NCBI RefSeq assembly: GCF_027270315.1
Contig: NZ_CP114413.1
Location: 3,348,001-3,412,000 of the forward strand
Reading direction: 5' to 3'
DNA length: 64,000 bases
DNA from: Streptomyces cinnabarinus
GTDB lineage: Bacteria; Actinomycetota; Actinomycetes; Streptomycetales; Streptomycetaceae
In this document: positions 40,401-50,006 of the stretch, one piece after another
Layout of the letters: each line of letters starts with the position of its first letter
How positions within the stretch are numbered: position 1 is the stretch's first letter
The notes under the pieces: model-generated
What the model saw: the letters and a program-made list of their open reading frames with translations, nothing else
Database searches by the model: none
What the model was told of the DNA's origin: nothing
Position numbers and translations under genes: made by a program

Positions 40401-42657
40401 GCTCGGGCAGCGCCCGCCGGTCCAGCTTGCCGTTCGGGGTGAGCGGGAAGGTCTCCAGGGCGACCAGCCGGGCCGGGATCATGTACTCCGGCAGCATCCG
40501 GCCGAGGTGCTCGCGCAGTTCCTGCTCGGCGAGGACGGGTGCCGCCGGGGACAGCACGTATCCGCACAGGTACGTCTGACCGTCGTCGCCGGTCCGCGCC
40601 ACGACGACCGCGTCCTTGACGTCCTCGTGGCGGCGCAACTGCTCCTCGATCTCGCCGAGTTCGATGCGGTAGCCGCGGACCTTGACCTGGTGGTCGATCC
40701 GGCCGAGGTACTCGATGGAGCCGTCCGGGAGGCGGCGGGCCAGGTCACCGGTGCGGTAGACGCGCTCCTCGCCGGCCTGCGGCGCGGCGGTGAACCGCTC
40801 GGCGGTCAGTTCCGGCCGGTTGAGGTAGCCGCGCGCCAACTGCACTCCCGCGACGCACAGTTCGCCGGGTACACCGGTCGGCTGCGGACGCAGTTCCTCG
40901 TCGAGGACCAGGATGCGGGTGTTGTCGACCGGCAGTCCGATCGGCACCCGGATCTCGTCCCCGGCGCAGGCGTGGTGGGTGACGTCGACGGTGGCCTCGG
41001 TCGGGCCGTAGAGGTTCAGCAGCCGGGCGCCGGGCAGCACCGCGGCGCAGCGGTGGACGTGGTGCGGGGCCAGCGCCTCGCCGCTGGCGAAGACCTGCCG
41101 CAGCGTGCCCAGCCGTCCGCTCTCGCCCGCGCCGGACACGTAGTCCAGGAAGGCGCCGAGCATCGAGGGGACGAAGTGGGCGGTGGTGACGCCGTACCGC
41201 TCGATGTGGTCGACGAGGGCCTGCGGGTCGCGCTCGGCACCGGGCGCGGGCAGCGTCACCGAGGCTCCGGTGAGCGTCCACCAGAACAGCTCCCACACCG
41301 ACACGTCGAAGGAGGTCGGGGTCTTCTGGAGGAGGACGTCGGCGTCGGTGAGCGGGTACGCCCGCTGCATCCAGGTGAGCCGGTTGACCACCGAGCGGTG
41401 CTCGATCAGCACGCCCTTGGGCCGGCCGGTGGAACCGGAGGTGTAGATGACGTACGCCAGGTCACCGGCGTCACCCCGGACTTCGGGCGCGGCCTGCTCG
41501 GCGGCGTAGCTGGCCTCGTCGGTCAGGTCCAGCGCGGCCGGGCCCGCCACCAGCTCCGCGTACCGGGGCTGGGTGAGGACCAGCCGGGCGGCGCTGTCGT
41601 CGAGGATGTGGGCGATACGGTCGCGCGGGTTGGCGGGGTCGACCGGCACATAGGCGGCGCCCGCCTTGAGCACCGCGTAGATCGCGACGAGCAGCTCAGG
41701 GGAGCGGTCGGCCAGGACGGCCACCAGGTCCTCGCGGCCGACTCCGCGGGCCCGGAGGGTGTGCGCCAGGCGGTTGGCGCGGGCGTCCAGTTCGGCGTAG
41801 GTGAGCCGGAAGCCGTCACCCTGCGCGGCCACGGCGTCCGGGGTGCGGGCGGCCTGCCGGGCGAACAGCTCGTCGAGCCGGACCGTGTCGTCGAAGGCCG
41901 CCTCGGTGGCGTTGGTCCGGTCCGCCAGTTCGCGGTCGGCCTCGGAGCGCAGGTCGAGCCCGGCCAGGGCGGCGTCGGGGGCGGCGACGGCCCGCTCCAG
42001 CAGCGCCGCGCAGTGCGCGAGCAGCCGGTCGGCGGTCTCGGCCGAGTGCTGGGCGGGGCGGTGCCGGAGGGTCAGGGTGAGCGCGCCGCCCTCGGACTCG
42101 GCGGCGAAGGCCAGGGGGAAGCCCGTGGGCTCGGCCACCGTGCCGACCAGGACGTCGGAGAAGGGGTGTCCGCCCTCCTCGGCGACGATCCCGAACTCGT
42201 CGGCGAGCAGCTCGACCGGGTAGTCCTGGTGCTCGACGGCCTCCCGCAGCCGCTCCTTCACCTCCCCGAGCAGCCCGCGCAGCGCGGTGTCCCGGCCGAG
42301 GCCGAGCCGCAGCGGCAGCGCACCGGCGAGCGGCTCGCCCGCGGCGGCGGGCGGTACGGCGACGACGACCTCCTCGCCGCCCGTGTAGCGGCCGAGCAGC
42401 GCGGCCACGGCGGCGACGAGCACGGACGTCAGGGCGGCGTCCGAACCCCGGGTCAGCTTGCCCAGCCGCTCGGACAGCTCGGGGCCCAGGCCGAGCCGGG
42501 CGGTGTCGTACGGGCCGCCGGTCCGGGCGCCGACGGCGTCCGCCGGGAATCCGGCGCGCTCGGGCAGCCCGGCGAGCGCCGCGCGCCAGAACGCGCCCTC
42601 ACGCGGGCGCTGCGCGGCGGCGACCTTGAGCTGGCCTCGGGTTTCGAGAGATTGCAT
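37405..42657 (-). CDS. NRPS: half C - A(Ser) - T - C(HNxxxDG) - A remnant - T - TE(Cys)
   Basis: A 1750-residue NRPS. Residues 1-245 resemble only the C-terminal half of a condensation domain. The A domain (about 260-750) has specificity residues D-V-W-H-F-S-L-V-D, the serine code. T domain Ser802 follows in LGGNS. The second C domain (870-1290) reads HNSALDG at 1007-1013, Asn replacing the catalytic second His of HHxxxDG. Then a segment of about 100 residues (1330-1395; VVDGHGRPAPFATPGRI) looks like an eroded A domain, followed by T (Ser1445) and a thioesterase whose nucleophile elbow is GHCVG, Cys1581 instead of Ser. Cys-type TEs are known in beta-lactone (ObiF) and beta-lactam (SulM) release. 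It is the last NRPS gene in the operon. Confidence 0.88.
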   Translation of the reverse strand: MQSLETRGQLKVAAAQRPREGAFWRAALAGLPERAGFPADAVGARTGGPYDTARLGLGPELSERLGKLTRGSDAALTSVLVAAVAALLGRYTGGEEVVVAVPPAAAGEPLAGALPLRLGLGRDTALRGLLGEVKERLREAVEHQDYPVELLADEFGIVAEEGGHPFSDVLVGTVAEPTGFPLAFAAESEGGALTLTLRHRPAQHSAETADRLLAHCAALLERAVAAPDAALAGLDLRSEADRELADRTNATEAAFDDTVRLDELFARQAARTPDAVAAQGDGFRLTYAELDARANRLAHTLRARGVGREDLVAVLADRSPELLVAIYAVLKAGAAYVPVDPANPRDRIAHILDDSAARLVLTQPRYAELVAGPAALDLTDEASYAAEQAAPEVRGDAGDLAYVIYTSGSTGRPKGVLIEHRSVVNRLTWMQRAYPLTDADVLLQKTPTSFDVSVWELFWWTLTGASVTLPAPGAERDPQALVDHIERYGVTTAHFVPSMLGAFLDYVSGAGESGRLGTLRQVFASGEALAPHHVHRCAAVLPGARLLNLYGPTEATVDVTHHACAGDEIRVPIGLPVDNTRILVLDEELRPQPTGVPGELCVAGVQLARGYLNRPELTAERFTAAPQAGEERVYRTGDLARRLPDGSIEYLGRIDHQVKVRGYRIELGEIEEQLRRHEDVKDAVVVARTGDDGQTYLCGYVLSPAAPVLAEQELREHLGRMLPEYMIPARLVALETFPLTPNGKLDRRALPEPAAPADRAAAYQAPGTREESELVRVWGEVLGIDPERIGVHDNFFALGGNSIHFVTVLAKARAAGIEFTFQQFFQNPTVAAMAASLADPAHSAPAETPRRLEPFELLTPEDRALVPDGVEDAYPMTQLQTGLVFQSELTHGTAEYHDIISYMIQSSFDAEVFERAARIVVDRNPIFRTSFHITGYSEYLQFVHAGTELPLEIADLRGMSGDEQDAWFREWADAERAYRFEWTRPGLVRLHVHVLDDNLFRYTLSQHNSALDGWSITLVHTTLFDTYYRLLEGRPLDEPSIDNHTRNYVALERRSLENEEHGSFWSEVLEGSTFLELPRTKESDDPELFPVIFHEVEFPRGLSDRVVALADRLSVPVKNVAMAAHVKALSVLSGDLDVMTGYEHSGRPEAEDATRAIGMFLNTVPFRVSMAQGSWEDLIRQVYRREIDLLPARRYPMAQMKFDLETQEALFETAFNFTHFYLLKQLEERDGFALLDVRANAETEFVQRAEFSRHFLTDELRLSIHYHAHLFESWQIDRLGGYYVAAFEQMTADPAAAHHLAVLLSDEELAEVAAAERAEALAPELAALVPAGAWRARVVDGHGRPAPFATPGRIVLTADDGQDVVTEFHGSRGRAGLRILDGDRERLTFRRPERSGAAVPAEQQSVQEPLSEVQLRIVRAWSEVLGIPAEEISPEDNFFLLGGNSLSALRVTMQLDGLVSLTDLMRNSTLGPLGEVAQARLAEQTAPERPGLLHPLSADPAKARATLVCFPYAGGNAINFEPLAKALDRAGGDIAVLAVELPGHDAGRPDEPLLSLADATRRAVEEIGELAVGPVLLWGHCVGSALAVETARLLEAEGRRPVHVFAGGKLLSGAEATRGGLEQVRAMTDGDIVRWLVDNTGSAELAGLTDEQQGFLARVFRHDTATANGYLLAAAERPEGAALTAPFTAVYAADDSLTEDRADRHNGWGLFFERPRAAELGTGGHYFCRTVPNAVAELVLATWRETPAEA

Positions 42658-42671
42658 GGTGCCTTCCAGGT

Positions 42672-45600
42672 TCAGAAGTCGAAATCGAAGTCAGGCGCGA
42701 CGACGGCGGGGCCCGACGGAGCGGGCCGGTCCAGTTCGCCCAGCGGCGTGTCCGGTGCGGCGAGCGCGGCGTCGAGCAGCGCGAGCAGGGCCGAGCCGAA
42801 GGTCTCGACGGTGGGCCGCAGGAACAGGGCGGTGGCGTAGGCCCAGCGGGCGCTGTAGCCCTCGGGCGCGTCGTCGATCTGGAGGTTGAGGTCGAACAGG
42901 GTCCGCCGGGTGACCTCCGGACGCCACCGCGGGCGCCCGCCGAGGAAGTCCACCTGGTGCAGCCCGGTGTCCTGGACCGCGAAGAGCGTGTCGAACAGCG
43001 GATGCCTGCTGTAGTCCCGCTCCCCGGTCAGTCCTACGACGTCGGCGAAGCCGTGGTCCTGGTGGTCGGCGGCGGCCAGGGCGTGCCGGGCCACCTCGGC
43101 GAGGTGCGCCCGGAACGGGAGGCCGGCAAGCGGCCGTACGCGCAGCGCGAGGGTGTTGACGAACATGCCCTGCGCCGCTTCCACGCCCGGCAGGTGCCGG
43201 CCGGAGACCGGGACGCCGACGGTGACGTCCTCGGCCGCGGACACCCGCCCGAGGAAGGCGGTGTACGCGGCGAGCAGCACATGGAAGGGAGTGACTCCTT
43301 CAGTGCGCGCCAACTCCCTTACCAGCGCACTGCGTTCGGCGCCGAACTCGAAGGCGACGACGTTACCCTCGGTACGGCGCACGGGCGGCCGGGGCCGGTC
43401 CGTCGGCAGGTCGAGCGGCTTGGGCGCGGGCGTGAACGTCCCGGTCCAGAACCCGCGTTGCCGCTCCGCCCGGTGCCGCCCCTCGGGTCCGGTCGCCCAC
43501 CGCGCGAAGTCCCGGTGCACCAGCTCCACTTGGGGCAGGCGCTCCGCACCGCGCACCAGCGCGGCCCACTCGGTCATGAGCAGCGCGAGGGAGTAGCCGT
43601 CGGTGATCAGATGGTGGAGGTCCAGGACGAGCCGCGCCCCGTCGGCGTGCCGCAGCAGGACCGCCCGCCACAGGGGCGCCCGGTGCGGGTCGAAGGGCCG
43701 GATCCACCGCTCGGTCCAGCCGTCCGGGTCCGCCCCGGGCGGCAGCACGGCCTCCTCCAGCACCACCGGCGGTTCGTCGTGCACCCGCTGCCAGGGGCGT
43801 CCGTCCTCGTCCGGGGCGATGTCGGTGCGCAGCACCTCGTGCCGGGCCACCAGCACGGCCAGGGTGTCCCGCAGCGCGGCCGCGTCCACGTCCCCCGGCA
43901 GGTCCACCACGATCGGCAGGTTGTACTCGGTCCCCGAGGGATCCTTGATCTGCTCGACGTAGATGCCGTGCTGCTGCGGCGAGAGCGGCGCCCGCTCCCC
44001 GGCGCCGCCCGGCCGCGGCCCCTCGCCCCGCGCGGGCTCGGCCGTCCGCACGAAGTCGGCCAGCGCGGCGAGCGTGGGCGTGCGCAGCACCACGGACACC
44101 GGGCAGGCGATCCCGAACCGCCGGGCCACCCGGGCCGCGATCCGGGTCGCGGTCAGGGAGGTCCCGCCCAGCTCCTGAAGGGTCCGCCCGGGGCCGACCC
44201 CGCGCACCCCGAGGATCTCCTCCCACAGCTCGATCAGCGCCCGCTCGACCTCGTCCCGGGCCGCCACGTCCGCCCCGGCCGCCCCGGAGTCCGGCTCGGG
44301 CAGCGCCGCCCGGTCCACCTTGCCGTTGGTGGTCAGCGGCAGCGCGGGCAGCACCATGAAGTGCGCGGGCACCATGTGCGGCGGCAGCGCGGCCCGCGCC
44401 TGCTCGCGCACCTCGTCCGGTACGAGGGTCCCGTCGCCGGAGAGATAGGCGCACAGGTAGCTGTCGGCCGAGTCGGGGCGGCGCCGGGCCAGGACGACCG
44501 CGGACTTCACGCCCGTACAGCCGAGCAGCGCGGTCTCGACCTCGCCGGGCTCGACCCGGAACCCGCGCACCTTCACCTGGTGGTCGACGCGGCCCAGGAA
44601 GTCGATGGTGCCGTCGGGCAGCAGCCGGGCCCGGTCGCCGGTGCGGTAGAGCGTGCGGCCGGGGGCGAACGGGTGCGGCACGAAGGCGCGTTCGGTCAGC
44701 TCGGGCCGCGCGTGGTAGCCGAGCGCCATGCCCTCGCCGCCCACGTACAGCTCGCCGGGGACCCCGACGGGCAGCGGTCTGCGGTCCTGGTTGAGCACAT
44801 GGGCCGAGGTGCCCCGGATCGGCCGCCCGATCGGCAGCCGGGCCGGGACCGGCTCGGTGACCGGCTGGAAGGTGGAGAAGACGACGTTCTCCGTGGGCCC
44901 GTACATGTTCGTCAGCCGCAGCCCCGGGCAGGCCCGCAGCACGGCGCTCGCGTGCTTGGCGGAGACCACGTCACCGCCGACCAGCAGATCCCGCAGCGGC
45001 CGGAAGACCCCGGGGTCCTCGTCGGCGAGCTGGTGGAAGAGCGCGGAGGTGAAGAAGGCGGTGGTGACGGCCTGTCCGGCCAGCGCCGGGCCCAGCGCGT
45101 CGACGTCGAGGAAGGTCTCGCGGTCCAGGATGTGCAGGGTCCCGCCGTTGAGCAGCGCGCCCCAGATCTCCCACACCGAGGCGTCGAACCCGGTCGCCCC
45201 GATCTGCGCCAGCCGCGAGCTCCGGTCCAGCGGCACGTAGTCGGTGTCCCGGCAGACCCGCACGATGCCGCGGTGCGGGACCTCGACTCCCTTGGGGCGC
45301 CCGGTGGTTCCGGAGGTGTACATCAGGTAGGCGGGTGCCTCGGACCCGGGCAGCTCCCCCGCGTCCACGGCGTCGGGCACGGCCGACCAGCCCTGTTCCT
45401 CCAGGTCCTCCAGGACGACGACCTGTCCCGCGGGCCGCTCCCCGGTCACGCGGGCCGAGGTGACGACCCGGCTCGCGCCGCTGTCGTCGAGCAGCAGGGC
45501 GACCCGGTCGGCCGGATAGTCCGGGTCGACGGGCAGATAGACGCCGCCCGCCTTGAGCACGGCCAGCGCCGCGACCACGAGCCCCGGTTCCCGGGGCAGC

Positions 45601-46301
45601 AGCAGCGCGACCGGCTCCCCGGGGCGCAGTCCGCCAGCCCGCAGCACCGACGCCAGCACCTCGGCGCGGTGGTCGAGTTCGGCGTAGCTGAGCGTGCTGT
45701 CGCCGTGCACGACGGCCGGCCGGCCGGGGCTCTCGGCGGCCCGCTCGGCGAAGAGCCGCTCGACCCGGCCCGGGTTCACCTCGTCGTGCGAGCCGTCCTC
45801 CAGCGCGGCTCGCTCGTCCGCCGACAGCGGTTCGAGCTCCCGTACGGCGGTCCCCGGCTCCCGCAGGGCGGCGGCGAGTACGGCGCCCAGGTGCCCCGCG
45901 TGCCGGGCGACGGCGTCGCTCCGGCTCACCGCGGGATCGTGCCGCAGGAGGACGTCGTTCCCGTCCACGACCAGCAGCGGCAGCCCCGCCACCGGTCCCG
46001 CGCACGGCTCCGGACGCTCCAGGGCCCGCAGCGCGGTGTCCCGCAGCCGCGTCCAGGGCAGGGCCGGCTCCACGGCCAGCCGGACGACGACCGGCCGGGC
46101 CCGCTCCTCCTCGACGGCGAGGCCGAACTCCGTACGCCCGGTGTGGTGGTACAGCAGCGCGGCCCACCCGGCGACGACCGCGGCGAGATCGGCGCCCGCC
46201 GGGAGCGGGACGGGGAACGGCCCGTCACCGACCGGACCGTAGGCCCCGGCCGGAGCCGGATCGCCGGGCCCGGGAAGCAGCTCGGCGAAGGACTCACTCA
46301 T
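42672..46301 (-). CDS. NRPS: half C - A(aliphatic?) - T - C
   Basis: A 1209-residue NRPS. Residues 1-165 are a relict, C-terminal-half condensation segment with no HHxxxDG. The A domain (180-660) has pocket residues that I read as D-A-W-F-L-G-M-V-F, nearest to leucine-type codes but not a clean match. The T domain has Ser715 (LGGTS). A complete C domain follows with HHLITDG at 896-902, placed to condense onto the serine module of the next protein. The C-terminal tail (PDFDFDF) is acidic and may dock with that protein. It starts inside the end of the upstream NRPS gene. Confidence 0.87.
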   Translation of the reverse strand: MSESFAELLPGPGDPAPAGAYGPVGDGPFPVPLPAGADLAAVVAGWAALLYHHTGRTEFGLAVEEERARPVVVRLAVEPALPWTRLRDTALRALERPEPCAGPVAGLPLLVVDGNDVLLRHDPAVSRSDAVARHAGHLGAVLAAALREPGTAVRELEPLSADERAALEDGSHDEVNPGRVERLFAERAAESPGRPAVVHGDSTLSYAELDHRAEVLASVLRAGGLRPGEPVALLLPREPGLVVAALAVLKAGGVYLPVDPDYPADRVALLLDDSGASRVVTSARVTGERPAGQVVVLEDLEEQGWSAVPDAVDAGELPGSEAPAYLMYTSGTTGRPKGVEVPHRGIVRVCRDTDYVPLDRSSRLAQIGATGFDASVWEIWGALLNGGTLHILDRETFLDVDALGPALAGQAVTTAFFTSALFHQLADEDPGVFRPLRDLLVGGDVVSAKHASAVLRACPGLRLTNMYGPTENVVFSTFQPVTEPVPARLPIGRPIRGTSAHVLNQDRRPLPVGVPGELYVGGEGMALGYHARPELTERAFVPHPFAPGRTLYRTGDRARLLPDGTIDFLGRVDHQVKVRGFRVEPGEVETALLGCTGVKSAVVLARRRPDSADSYLCAYLSGDGTLVPDEVREQARAALPPHMVPAHFMVLPALPLTTNGKVDRAALPEPDSGAAGADVAARDEVERALIELWEEILGVRGVGPGRTLQELGGTSLTATRIAARVARRFGIACPVSVVLRTPTLAALADFVRTAEPARGEGPRPGGAGERAPLSPQQHGIYVEQIKDPSGTEYNLPIVVDLPGDVDAAALRDTLAVLVARHEVLRTDIAPDEDGRPWQRVHDEPPVVLEEAVLPPGADPDGWTERWIRPFDPHRAPLWRAVLLRHADGARLVLDLHHLITDGYSLALLMTEWAALVRGAERLPQVELVHRDFARWATGPEGRHRAERQRGFWTGTFTPAPKPLDLPTDRPRPPVRRTEGNVVAFEFGAERSALVRELARTEGVTPFHVLLAAYTAFLGRVSAAEDVTVGVPVSGRHLPGVEAAQGMFVNTLALRVRPLAGLPFRAHLAEVARHALAAADHQDHGFADVVGLTGERDYSRHPLFDTLFAVQDTGLHQVDFLGGRPRWRPEVTRRTLFDLNLQIDDAPEGYSARWAYATALFLRPTVETFGSALLALLDAALAAPDTPLGELDRPAPSGPAVVAPDFDFDF

Positions 46302-49170
46302 CGACGCCCTCCAGAACCGCGGCGAGCGCGTTGACCGTCGGCTTCAGGTACAGCTCGCGGATCGGCAGCGCGGGCATGCCCCGCTCCCGCATCGCCGCCG
46401 CCACCCGCATGGCGTGCAGCGAGTTCCCGCCGAGCGCGAAGAAGTTGTCGTCCCCGCCGACCGGCACGCCCAGCACGGACTCCCACACGGCGGCCAGCCG
46501 ACCGGCGAGCGTGGTCTCGTCGTGCCCGGCACCGGCCGGGGCGGGCGCGGCCACGGGCGGCGCGGGCTCCGGCAGCCGCCGGGCGTCGAGCTTGCCGTTG
46601 GCGGTGAGCGGCAGCGCGGACAGCGCGGTGACGGTCGTGGGCACCATGTACGAGGGCAGCACCCCGGCGGCCCGTTCCCGTACGGCGGCGGTGTCCGTGC
46701 CGCCGTCGAGCACGACGTAGGCGTCGATCCGGACGCCCGCCGCGTCCTCGGCGGCGTCCCCGCCGATGACCACGGCGGCGGCGGTGACCCGCGGATCGTC
46801 GAGCAGCACGTTGCGGATCTCGTCCAGCTCGATGCGGAAGCCACGCACCTTCACCTGCGAGTCCAGCCGCCCCAGATGCTCCAGCCGCCCGTCGGGCAGC
46901 AACCGGCCCCGGTCACCGCTGCGGTACATCCGCCCGCCCGCGAACGGGTCGGCCAGGAACCGCTCGGCCGTCAGCTCCGGCCGCCCGAGGTACTCCAGGG
47001 CCACGCCCTCGCCGCCGACGTAGATCTCCCCGGGCACCCCGACGGGCACCGGGCGCCCCTGTCCGTCCAGGACGTAGAGGTACCAGCCGGGCAGGGCCGG
47101 TCCCACCGACCGGGAACCGGCGGCGACCTCGCGCCCGGTGACGGTCTGGGCGGTGACATGGACGGTGGTCTCGGTGATGCCGAACATGTTGACCAGGCGG
47201 CACCGCTCCTCGGGGTACCGGTCCAGCCAGCCCCGCAGCGACCGCGCGTCCAGCGGCTCCCCGCCGAACACGACCAGCCGCACCGCGAGCGGTTCGGCGC
47301 CGTGCCGGTCCGCCTCCATCAGCTGGGCGAAGGCCGACGGCGTCTGGTTGAGCACGCTGACCCGCTCCCGGGCCAGCAGCTCCCGGAAGTCCTCGGGCGA
47401 CCGGGACACCCAGTACGGCACCACCACGAGCCGGCCGCCGGTCAGCAGCGGCCCCCAGATCTCCCACACCGAGAAGTCGAAGGCGCTGGAGTGGAAGAGC
47501 GTCCAGGTGTCGTCGGCGCCGAGCCCGAAGTCGTCCCGGGTGGCCGCGAGCAGGGCGAGGACGTTGCGGTGCGGGACCACCACGCCCTTGGGCCGGCCGG
47601 TGGAGCCGGAGGTGTAGATGACGTAGGCGGCCTCTTCGGCAGCCCGCGGGGGAGGCGCCGGTGCTTCCTCCGCGCCGTCGAGCTCCGCGGGCCGTACGAC
47701 GCCCAGGCCCGCGCGGGCGGGGAAGTCGTCGAGGGTGGTGACGACGGTCCGCAGCCCGGCGTCCTCGGCGGTGTAGGCCAGCCGCTCGACCGGATAGGCC
47801 GGGTCCATCGGCACATAGACCGCGTCGGCCTTGAGCACCGCGAGCATGGTCACCACGAGGTCGAGGGTGCGCTCCAGGCAGATGCCGACCCGCTCCCCGG
47901 GCCGGGTGCCCCGGGCCCGCAGCCCGGCGGCGAACCGCCCGGCCCTGGCGTCCAGTTCGGCATAGGTCAGGGACTCCCCGTCGCAGCTGAGCGCGACGGC
48001 GTCCGGCCGCCGGGCGGCCTGCTCCGCGAAGGCGGCGTCGATCCGCCCCGGCCGCCACCGGAGCGACCGCCCGGGACGGCCGAGCGCGACCGTGGAGGCC
48101 AGCTCCTCGGGTCCGAGCAACTCGACCTCGGCGAGCGGGAGATCGGCGCCGGCCAGCTGCCGGAACACCCGCGCGACATACCCGGCGAGCCGGGCGGCCG
48201 ACTCCGCGTCGACTTCGGCGGTCCGGTGCCGCACAACGAGCCGGACCCCGTCCTCCACGGCGACGGTGACCGGGAACGGCGCGCTCCGGCACGGCAGGTA
48301 CGACGACTCCGCGCCGGTCACGACACCGGCCAGCGGCCGCCCGCCCGCCTCCTCGCACAGTTCCGCGTACCGCTCGCGGCCGCACCACCCGGCGCCGCCG
48401 TCGAGCACCCGCCCGGCCTCGCCGACCAGTTCGCCGGTGCTGCGCGCCCCGGACAGGTCGAGCGCGAGCAGCGTGCCCGCGTCGAACGCCCCGAGCGCCC
48501 GCTCGGGCCGCTCGGGCAGCGCGCCGACCACGCCGACCAGGGGCTGTTCCTGCCCCTCGTACCGTCCGAGGACGAGCCCGAGGGCGACGGCGAGCGCGGG
48601 CAACGGGTCGGCCGGGCCGCCGTCGAGGTCCACGACGACCGTGCCGGTGTGCTCCCCCGCCGACTCCTCCGGCGTGGCCCACTCGGCCCGCCCCGAATAG
48701 TCGGCCGCGGCCCAGCGCTTGAGCGTCTCGGTGTCCGGCCCGGCCACCGGCCCGGCCGCCTGCGGCGCGAGCGTCTCCTTCGCCGTACGCCCGTCGAGCA
48801 CCTCGGCGATCAGCCGCAGCGACCGGGCGTCCAGGTCGGCCCGGTGGGCGGCGAGCACCAGGTCGGCGGCGCCGTCCGGGTACCGCAGCAGCACCGCGCC
48901 GAGCGGCGCCCCCTCGGGCACCGGGCGACGACGCAGCTCTTCCTGGAGCGCCCGGTGCGCCCGGTCGGAGTCGGCGGCGAACGGCACGTCACGGACGGCG
49001 AGTTCGGGCAGCGCCCGGTCCGGCCACCAGTGCCGGGCCGCCTCGTCGAGGAGCCGGCCGAGCGCGGCGGGTTCCGTGCCGCCGGGCAGCCGTACGCCCA
49101 GCGCGTGACAGTGGGCCGACGGTGCGCTGTCGGCCGGGATGAGCAGGGCGGCGGAGTCAGTACGGGGCAC
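46294..49170 (-). CDS. NRPS: degenerate C - A(Thr) - T
   Basis: A 958-residue NRPS. Residues 20-370 resemble a condensation domain whose active site has become HRADLDA (109-115) instead of HHxxxDG, so probably inactive. The A domain (385-860) has residues D-F-W-N-V-G-M-V-H, one conservative change from the threonine code DFWNIGMVH. The T domain ends the protein (Ser917 in LGGNS). It is the first NRPS gene of the run and most likely the loading module. No MbtH gene is found nearby; one may act from elsewhere. Confidence 0.87.
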   Translation of the reverse strand: MPRTDSAALLIPADSAPSAHCHALGVRLPGGTEPAALGRLLDEAARHWWPDRALPELAVRDVPFAADSDRAHRALQEELRRRPVPEGAPLGAVLLRYPDGAADLVLAAHRADLDARSLRLIAEVLDGRTAKETLAPQAAGPVAGPDTETLKRWAAADYSGRAEWATPEESAGEHTGTVVVDLDGGPADPLPALAVALGLVLGRYEGQEQPLVGVVGALPERPERALGAFDAGTLLALDLSGARSTGELVGEAGRVLDGGAGWCGRERYAELCEEAGGRPLAGVVTGAESSYLPCRSAPFPVTVAVEDGVRLVVRHRTAEVDAESAARLAGYVARVFRQLAGADLPLAEVELLGPEELASTVALGRPGRSLRWRPGRIDAAFAEQAARRPDAVALSCDGESLTYAELDARAGRFAAGLRARGTRPGERVGICLERTLDLVVTMLAVLKADAVYVPMDPAYPVERLAYTAEDAGLRTVVTTLDDFPARAGLGVVRPAELDGAEEAPAPPPRAAEEAAYVIYTSGSTGRPKGVVVPHRNVLALLAATRDDFGLGADDTWTLFHSSAFDFSVWEIWGPLLTGGRLVVVPYWVSRSPEDFRELLARERVSVLNQTPSAFAQLMEADRHGAEPLAVRLVVFGGEPLDARSLRGWLDRYPEERCRLVNMFGITETTVHVTAQTVTGREVAAGSRSVGPALPGWYLYVLDGQGRPVPVGVPGEIYVGGEGVALEYLGRPELTAERFLADPFAGGRMYRSGDRGRLLPDGRLEHLGRLDSQVKVRGFRIELDEIRNVLLDDPRVTAAAVVIGGDAAEDAAGVRIDAYVVLDGGTDTAAVRERAAGVLPSYMVPTTVTALSALPLTANGKLDARRLPEPAPPVAAPAPAGAGHDETTLAGRLAAVWESVLGVPVGGDDNFFALGGNSLHAMRVAAAMRERGMPALPIRELYLKPTVNALAAVLEGVDE

Positions 49171-49209
49171 GAGGGTTTCCCTGGAGCGAAGCGGACGGGC
49201 GAAGGCGGA

Positions 49210-49908
49210 TCAGGCGAGCGCGGTCAGGATCTGGCGCAGCAGCGGCTCCTGGTCGTGGGCCAGGTACATGTGCCCGCCGTCGACCTCGACGGTGTCCAGA
49301 CCGGCCGTGGTCGCCTCGGCCCAGCCGGCGAGCCGGGCCGCGTCCACGAGCGTGTCGTCCCGCCCGCGCAGCGCGGTGATCGGCGCCGCCAGCGGCTTCT
49401 CGGTGGAGGGCCGGTAGTCCTCGTGCAGCTGCACGTCGGCCCGCAGCGTGGGCAGCAGCAGCTCACGCATCTCGGGCGCTTCGAGGGCCGGGTGGACATA
49501 GCCGGTGAAGCGGCGCAGCTGCTCCAGGAAGCCCTCGTCGTCCAGTCCGGTGGCCCGCTCGGTACGGCCGTTCCAGGGCGCGGGCGAGCCGCTGACGATC
49601 AGCCGGACCAGGTGCACGCCGTCCACGGAGGCCAGCCGGTGGGCCAGTTCGTAGGCGAGCACCGCGCCGAGGCTGTGCCCGAAGAGGGCGACGCGTCCGC
49701 TGCCGCCGATCCGGTCCAGCACCCAGGAGAAGGCCTCGTCGACGGCGGGCCCGGCCGCGGTGTGGGCGGGCTCGATGAAACGCTCCTCGCGGCCGGGCAG
49801 CTGGACCGGCAGCACGGTCAGTCCGTCGGGGGCGCTCTGCTGCCAGTCCTTGAAGAAGGAGGCACCGGCACCGCCGAAGGGCAGGCAGATCAGATGGGTC
49901 GGCTCCAT
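49210..49908 (-). CDS. Type II thioesterase 1
   Basis: A 232-residue alpha/beta-hydrolase of the GrsT/SrfD type: CLPFGGAGASFFKDWQQ, LPGREERF, nucleophile in GHSLGAV, and His in DGGHMYL. Type II thioesterases clear misloaded acyl groups from NRPS carrier domains. Two such genes at the head of one NRPS operon is unusual. The ATG at 49908 is about 100 bp after the other thioesterase gene. Confidence 0.85.
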   Translation of the reverse strand: MEPTHLICLPFGGAGASFFKDWQQSAPDGLTVLPVQLPGREERFIEPAHTAAGPAVDEAFSWVLDRIGGSGRVALFGHSLGAVLAYELAHRLASVDGVHLVRLIVSGSPAPWNGRTERATGLDDEGFLEQLRRFTGYVHPALEAPEMRELLLPTLRADVQLHEDYRPSTEKPLAAPITALRGRDDTLVDAARLAGWAEATTAGLDTVEVDGGHMYLAHDQEPLLRQILTALA

Positions 49909-50006
49909 GAGAGCGCAGTTCTCCGTTCGGTGTGGGGTGGGCCGGGGCAGCACGGTGTCCGTGCTCCGGCATGGGGCACGCGCGGGGCGGAGGAGGCCGC
50001 GAGGCG

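Noticed and set aside
37483..42840. A 1785-codon open frame on the plus strand antisense to NRPS 1, and similar long frames antisense to NRPS 2 and 3
   Set aside because: These are shadows produced by high GC. The translations have no domains and biased Arg/Gly/Val/Gln composition, while the minus strand encodes clear NRPS domains.
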